The notes under the pieces: generated by a model
Database searches by the model: none
Seen by the model: only the letters and a program-made list of their open reading frames with translations
What the model was told of the DNA's origin: nothing
Source: Neomesorhizobium albiziae
Lineage (GTDB): Bacteria; Pseudomonadota; Alphaproteobacteria; Rhizobiales; Rhizobiaceae
Assembly: GCF_900114255.1 (NCBI RefSeq)
Contig: NZ_FOSL01000002.1
Coordinates: 248,001 to 312,000, forward strand
DNA: 64,000 nt
Reading direction: 5' to 3'
Translations under genes and position numbers: made by a program
Part shown: piece after piece, positions 60,604 through 64,000 of the stretch
How the letters are laid out: every line of letters starts with the position of its first letter
Position numbering within the stretch: the stretch's first letter is position 1

Positions 60604-61872
60604 TCAGTCCAGCCAGTCCGGCAGCGTATCCAGCCCGATCAGCTCTTCATAGGTCCGGCGTTCCCGCACCACCGCGAAGCGGTCGCCGTTGACCAGCACT
60701 TCCGGGATCAAAAGCCGCGAGTTGTAGGTGCCTGACTGCACCGCTCCATAAGCCCCTGCCGTCGAGACGGCGATCAGGTCGCCCGAGTTCAGCCTGGGCA
60801 GGTCGCGGTCCTGGCCGAGATAATCGCCGGTCTCGCAGACCGGCCCCACCACATCGGCCCTGATGCGCGCAGCGTCGTGCGGCGGCTGCACCACCGGGCG
60901 GATTTCATGGAAAGCGTCGTAAAGCGTCGGCCGGATCAGGTCGTTCATCGCCGCGTCGACGATGACGAAGTTCTTGGCATCGCCTTCCTTGAGGTAGATG
61001 ACTTCCGAGACAAGGATGCCGGCGTTGCCGACGATCATTCTCCCCGGCTCGAAGATCACCTTCAGCCCGAGCTTCGACATGTGCTTCTTGACGATCGCCG
61101 CATAGGCGTCGGGCAGCGGCGGCGGATTGTTGTCGGTCTTGTAGGGGATGCCCAGGCCGCCGCCGAGATCGACATGTTCGATGGCGTGGCCGTCGGCCCT
61201 CAGCGTATCGGCGAGTTCGGCCAGCAGCTTGTAGGCGTCGTCATAAGGCTGGAGGTCGGTGATCTGGCTGCCGATATGCGTGTCGATGCCGATCGCCTTG
61301 ATGCCCGGCAGTTCGGCCATCCGGCGGTAGACCTCGCGGGCCCTTTGCCATGGCACACCGAACTTGTTCTCGGCCTTGCCGGTGGAGATCTTCTTGTGGG
61401 TCTTGGCGTCGACATCCGGATTGATGCGCAGCGACACCGGCGCCACCTTGCCCGCGGCAACCGCTCGCGCCGACAAAAGCTCCAGTTCCGGCTCGGATTC
61501 GACGTTGAAACAATGGATGCCGGCGGCAAGCGCGAAATCCATCTCCCGCGCAGTCTTGCCGACGCCCGAGAAGACGATCTTCTTCGCCGGCACGCCGGCG
61601 GCAAGCGCCCGACGCAACTCGCCCTCCGAAACCACGTCGGCGCCGGCGCCGAGCTTTGCCAGCGTCTTCAGCACGGCCTGGTTGGAATTCGCCTTCAGCG
61701 CGTAGCAGACCAGCGCGTCAAGCTCGGCGAATGCCTTGGCGTAGACGTTGTAATGCCTGGTCAGCGTCGCCGTGGAGTAGCAGTAGAACGGCGTGCCGAC
61801 CGCTGCGGCGATCTCAGGCAGGGCCACGTCCTCGGCGAAAAGCACGCCGTCGCGGTAGTCGAAATGGTTCAC
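60604..61872 (-). CDS. lysA: Diaminopimelate decarboxylase
   Basis: A 422-residue PLP enzyme that makes lysine from meso-diaminopimelate, the last step of lysine synthesis. The PLP lysine is in YALKANSN near residue 59; conserved HxGSQ appears as THIGSQITD near 201; EPGRMIV near 281 and GPVCETGD near 348 carry the substrate and PLP contacts. The start is GTG at 61872. The lipoprotein gene upstream ends 25 bases before it, so they are cotranscribed. Confidence 0.95.
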   Translation of the reverse strand: MNHFDYRDGVLFAEDVALPEIAAAVGTPFYCYSTATLTRHYNVYAKAFAELDALVCYALKANSNQAVLKTLAKLGAGADVVSEGELRRALAAGVPAKKIVFSGVGKTAREMDFALAAGIHCFNVESEPELELLSARAVAAGKVAPVSLRINPDVDAKTHKKISTGKAENKFGVPWQRAREVYRRMAELPGIKAIGIDTHIGSQITDLQPYDDAYKLLAELADTLRADGHAIEHVDLGGGLGIPYKTDNNPPPLPDAYAAIVKKHMSKLGLKVIFEPGRMIVGNAGILVSEVIYLKEGDAKNFVIVDAAMNDLIRPTLYDAFHEIRPVVQPPHDAARIRADVVGPVCETGDYLGQDRDLPRLNSGDLIAVSTAGAYGAVQSGTYNSRLLIPEVLVNGDRFAVVRERRTYEELIGLDTLPDWLD

Positions 61873-61897
61873 GGGGGTCAGGTCCGGCAGTTACATA

Positions 61898-62104
61898 TTA
61901 TTCGAGCAGGCCGTCGAGGATGAAACGCTTGTCCTGAACCGGCGGCGTCGGTTCCGGCGGCAGCGGCTGCTTCGCCTTCTCGGCTTCCTTGCGCGCGTCG
62001 ACGGCCGCCTGATAGGGCGTATCGAGGCCCGATTTGCGGCCGCAGCCCGCCACCACGCCGAGTGCGGCGAGAACCACCAGTGCCGCGAAGAGCCTGCCCG
62101 TCAT
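61898..62104 (-). CDS. lptM: Small lipoprotein, LptM-like
   Basis: A 68-residue lipoprotein. The signal peptide ends in the lipobox VAGC (Cys near 21), and the short mature part GRKSGLDTPYQAAVDARKEAEK is highly charged with a Pro-rich tail (PPEPTPPVQ). The N-terminal CGRKSGL(D/E)xP resembles LptM (YifL), which helps LptD mature in the outer membrane, and YifL-like genes precede lysA in many proteobacteria. The identity is by context and the CGRKGPL-type start, so it is tentative. Confidence 0.75.
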   Translation of the reverse strand: MTGRLFAALVVLAALGVVAGCGRKSGLDTPYQAAVDARKEAEKAKQPLPPEPTPPVQDKRFILDGLLE

Positions 62105-62207
62105 CGATCGATCATCCCTGAAAATTCGTTCGCCTGTAGTAGCGCATGTCCGCGAGAGCTGGAAACCGGTTTTTCAACAGATCTGTGGAGTTGCGGCAGC
62201 CGCAGAT

Positions 62208-63608
62208 TCAAGCCTTCGCCAGCCGCTCGCGCCAGTAGGCGACCTGCTTCTTCACTTGCTCTGGGGCGGTGCCGCCGAAGCTGGTGCGGCTCTGGACCGA
62301 TTTCTCCACCGTCAACACGGAATACACGTCGGCGGTGATCGCGGCATTGAGCTTCTGCAATTCGGCCAGCGGCAGTTCCTCCAGCCCGATCTTCCTTGCC
62401 TCGGCCAGCGCCACCGCCTTGCCAGTGACGTGATGCGCCTCGCGGAATGGCAGGCCGGCCTCGCGCACCAGCCAGTCGGCAAGGTCGGTCGCGGTCGCAT
62501 AACCGGAGCCGGCAGCGCGTTTCATCGCCTCGGCGTTGATGCTCATGTCCGTCACCATGCCGGCCATCGCAGCCAGCATCAGCTCCAGCGTCTCGGCGGC
62601 GTCGAACACCGCTTCCTTGTCTTCCTGCATGTCCTTGGAATAGGTCAGCGGCAGGCCTTTCATCACAGTCAGGAGGCCGATCAGGTGGCCGTTCACCCTG
62701 CCCGTCTTGGCGCGGATCAGTTCCGCCGCGTCCGGGTTCTTTTTCTGCGGCATGATCGAGGAGCCGGTGGAGTAGGAATCCGACAGCCGCACGAAGCCGA
62801 ATTGCGGCGTCGACCAGATGACGATCTCTTCGGCCAGCCGCGACAGGTGTGTCGCGCAGATCGCCGCGAGCGACAGAAATTCCAGTGCGAAATCGCGGTC
62901 AGAAACGCTGTCCAGCGAGTTCCTTGTCGGCTCGCGGAAGCCGAGCGCCTTGGCCGTCATGTGCCGATCGATCGGGAAACCGGTGCCGGCCAGCGCCGCA
63001 GCGCCCAGCGGGCTTTCGTCCATGCGCTCGATGGCGTCGCGCACGCGGGAGAGATCGCGGGAAAACATCTCGACATAGGCCATCGCGTGATGGCCGAAGG
63101 TCACCGGCTGCGCCGTCTGCATATGGGTGAAGCCCGGCATCACGGTCTCGGAATGCTCCTCAGCCTTGTCAAGGAAGGCTGCGATCAGCTTCTTCAGTGC
63201 TTCCGCGGTGCGCAGCGCTTCGGCCTTCACCCACAGCCGGAAATCCACCGCCACCTGGTCGTTGCGCGAGCGCGCCGTGTGCAGCCGTCCGGCGGCCGGG
63301 CCGATCAGCTCGGCGAGGCGCGCCTCGACGTTCATGTGGATGTCTTCCAGCCGTGTCGAGAACTCGAACGTGCCGCTCTCGATCTCTGACAGGATCGTGT
63401 TCAGCCCGTGAGCGATTTGTTTTTGATCGGCCGCCGAAATGATGCCTTGTTCGGCCAGCATCTCGCTGTGCGCGATCGAGCCGGCGATGTCCTGCGCATA
63501 GAGTTTTTTGTCGAATGAGATCGAAGCGTTGATGGCTTCCATGATGGCGGCCGGACCCGAGGCAAAACGTCCGCCCCACATAGCGTTGCTGGCCTTCTTG
63601 TCGCTCAT
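62208..63608 (-). CDS. argH: Argininosuccinate lyase
   Basis: A 466-residue cytoplasmic tetramer that splits argininosuccinate to arginine and fumarate. The fumarase/aspartase signature [12 protein letters not shown] is present near residue 282, with [12 protein letters not shown] near 116 and [14 protein letters not shown] near 161. Length is typical. ATG at 63608 is divergent from the TlpA-type gene across 27 bases. The order argH, lptM, lysA matches other Hyphomicrobiales. Confidence 0.96.
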   Translation of the reverse strand: MSDKKASNAMWGGRFASGPAAIMEAINASISFDKKLYAQDIAGSIAHSEMLAEQGIISAADQKQIAHGLNTILSEIESGTFEFSTRLEDIHMNVEARLAELIGPAAGRLHTARSRNDQVAVDFRLWVKAEALRTAEALKKLIAAFLDKAEEHSETVMPGFTHMQTAQPVTFGHHAMAYVEMFSRDLSRVRDAIERMDESPLGAAALAGTGFPIDRHMTAKALGFREPTRNSLDSVSDRDFALEFLSLAAICATHLSRLAEEIVIWSTPQFGFVRLSDSYSTGSSIMPQKKNPDAAELIRAKTGRVNGHLIGLLTVMKGLPLTYSKDMQEDKEAVFDAAETLELMLAAMAGMVTDMSINAEAMKRAAGSGYATATDLADWLVREAGLPFREAHHVTGKAVALAEARKIGLEELPLAELQKLNAAITADVYSVLTVEKSVQSRTSFGGTAPEQVKKQVAYWRERLAKA

Positions 63609-63635
63609 CGTGATATCCGATCCCCGGAGAATGAA

Positions 63636-64000
63636 ATGGCAGATGGAAAAAGCAAACTCTTTCCGGCCTGGCGGCTGGTGGTGATGGCCGCGCTTGCCGG
63701 CACCGTTGCCGGCGCGGTCGCGGTATATGTCAGCGGCCCCCCGTCTGGCAACGCCCCGCCGCCGCAACCGGCGGTCGCCAGGACGGTCAACGACGCCGAT
63801 GTCGCCGCCTGTGCCGCCAAATCAGACAAGGCGAAGGCCGTGGGCGAAGCCGCCACCGGCGAGGTTGCCGCAGTGCTCGCCGCCAACCCGCCGCAATCCG
63901 TCAAGACGCTTGCCTTCAATGCGCCCGACGGGACGCCGATGACAGTTGCCAAGCTCTCCGGCAAGGCGCTGCTGGTCAATCTCTGGGCAACATGGTGCGC
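63636..64000 (+). CDS. tlpA: TlpA-type thioredoxin-like protein (partial, runs off the window)
   Basis: The first 121 residues of a membrane-anchored thioredoxin: N-terminal anchor ([23 protein letters not shown], near residues 12-34), then the start of the redoxin domain ([30 protein letters not shown]) which leads into the CxxC active site cut at the window edge. TlpA reduces periplasmic disulfides needed for cytochrome oxidase assembly in rhizobia. ATG at 63636 follows GGAGA. It is divergent from argH, 27 bases away. Confidence 0.85.
   Translation, partial: MADGKSKLFPAWRLVVMAALAGTVAGAVAVYVSGPPSGNAPPPQPAVARTVNDADVAACAAKSDKAKAVGEAATGEVAAVLAANPPQSVKTLAFNAPDGTPMTVAKLSGKALLVNLWATWC

Overview
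The window is 64 kb of high-GC, densely coded chromosome from an alphaproteobacterium of the order Hyphomicrobiales, most likely Phyllobacteriaceae and Mesorhizobium-like. This rests on gene content (MbfA iron exporter with a perfect Irr box, a TIGR02302-type protein near lysA and argH, CioAB-type cytochrome bd, a TAXI-TRAP operon) and on a family of dispersed palindromic intergenic repeats (core CCAGGTGATTCCACCTGG flanked by GCCGCATTTGTGCGAC and CTGCAAAATGCT). The species is inferred, not proven. No tRNA, rRNA, CRISPR array, prophage or intact insertion sequence was seen.

Layout. 0-2 kb: cold shock gene and small conserved proteins. 2-8 kb: an OFA-type MFS transporter with a two-component system (Cache histidine kinase and sigma-54 response regulator); between kinase and transporter lie a consensus-like -24/-12 promoter and inverted half-sites. 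8-14.7 kb: repeat-rich spacer with a MITE-like element, MntH with a Fur-family-like operator, a GNAT enzyme, cytochrome bd, and a VOC dioxygenase. 14.8-18 kb: an ArsC/LMW-phosphatase-like protein, a small EmrE-like membrane protein, a 56-bp palindrome array, a PAP2 phosphatase and an ECF41 sigma factor behind its own predicted promoter. 18-20.3 kb: ZIP transporter translationally coupled to a Tat-exported multicopper oxidase. 20.6-22.9 kb: CYTH, CHAD and YiiX-like operon. 22.9-27.6 kb: TetR regulator and an HlyD/ABC-2 exporter like E. coli cecR-ybhGFSR, then a DUF2066 protein. 28-31.4 kb: threonine dehydratase, MbfA, ArsR regulator. 32-35.8 kb: TAXI-TRAP importer with a DUF1850 protein. 36-37.6 kb: ECF42 sigma factor with its DGPF/YCII partner. 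37.7-41 kb: GST, CysK and an HTH/PIN toxin-antitoxin-like pair. 41-48.5 kb: LysE exporter, PEP-mutase-family enzyme, HAD hydrolase, dUTPase, Lrp regulator, glutamine amidotransferase, pentapeptide-repeat protein and an LtaS-like phosphoglycerol transferase. 49-51.7 kb: an exported amine-oxidising cassette (FAD oxidoreductase, cytochrome c, RidA). 51.7-56.3 kb: CelD-like GNAT, an unknown protein, TIGR02302 protein. 56.5-60.5 kb: probable accessory insertion (AraC, DsrE-like, desaturase, serine/threonine dehydratase with an ArsR regulator). 60.6-64 kb: lysA, a small lipoprotein, argH and the start of a TlpA-type thioredoxin.

The strongest leads are the periplasmic amine-oxidation cassette, the GAFTSA-variant sigma-54 regulator with its predicted target promoter, two ECF sigma factors each behind a motif matching its family's autoregulated promoter, related Fur-type palindromes at mntH and the ZIP/multicopper operon, and a PIN toxin that appears to start at ATT.
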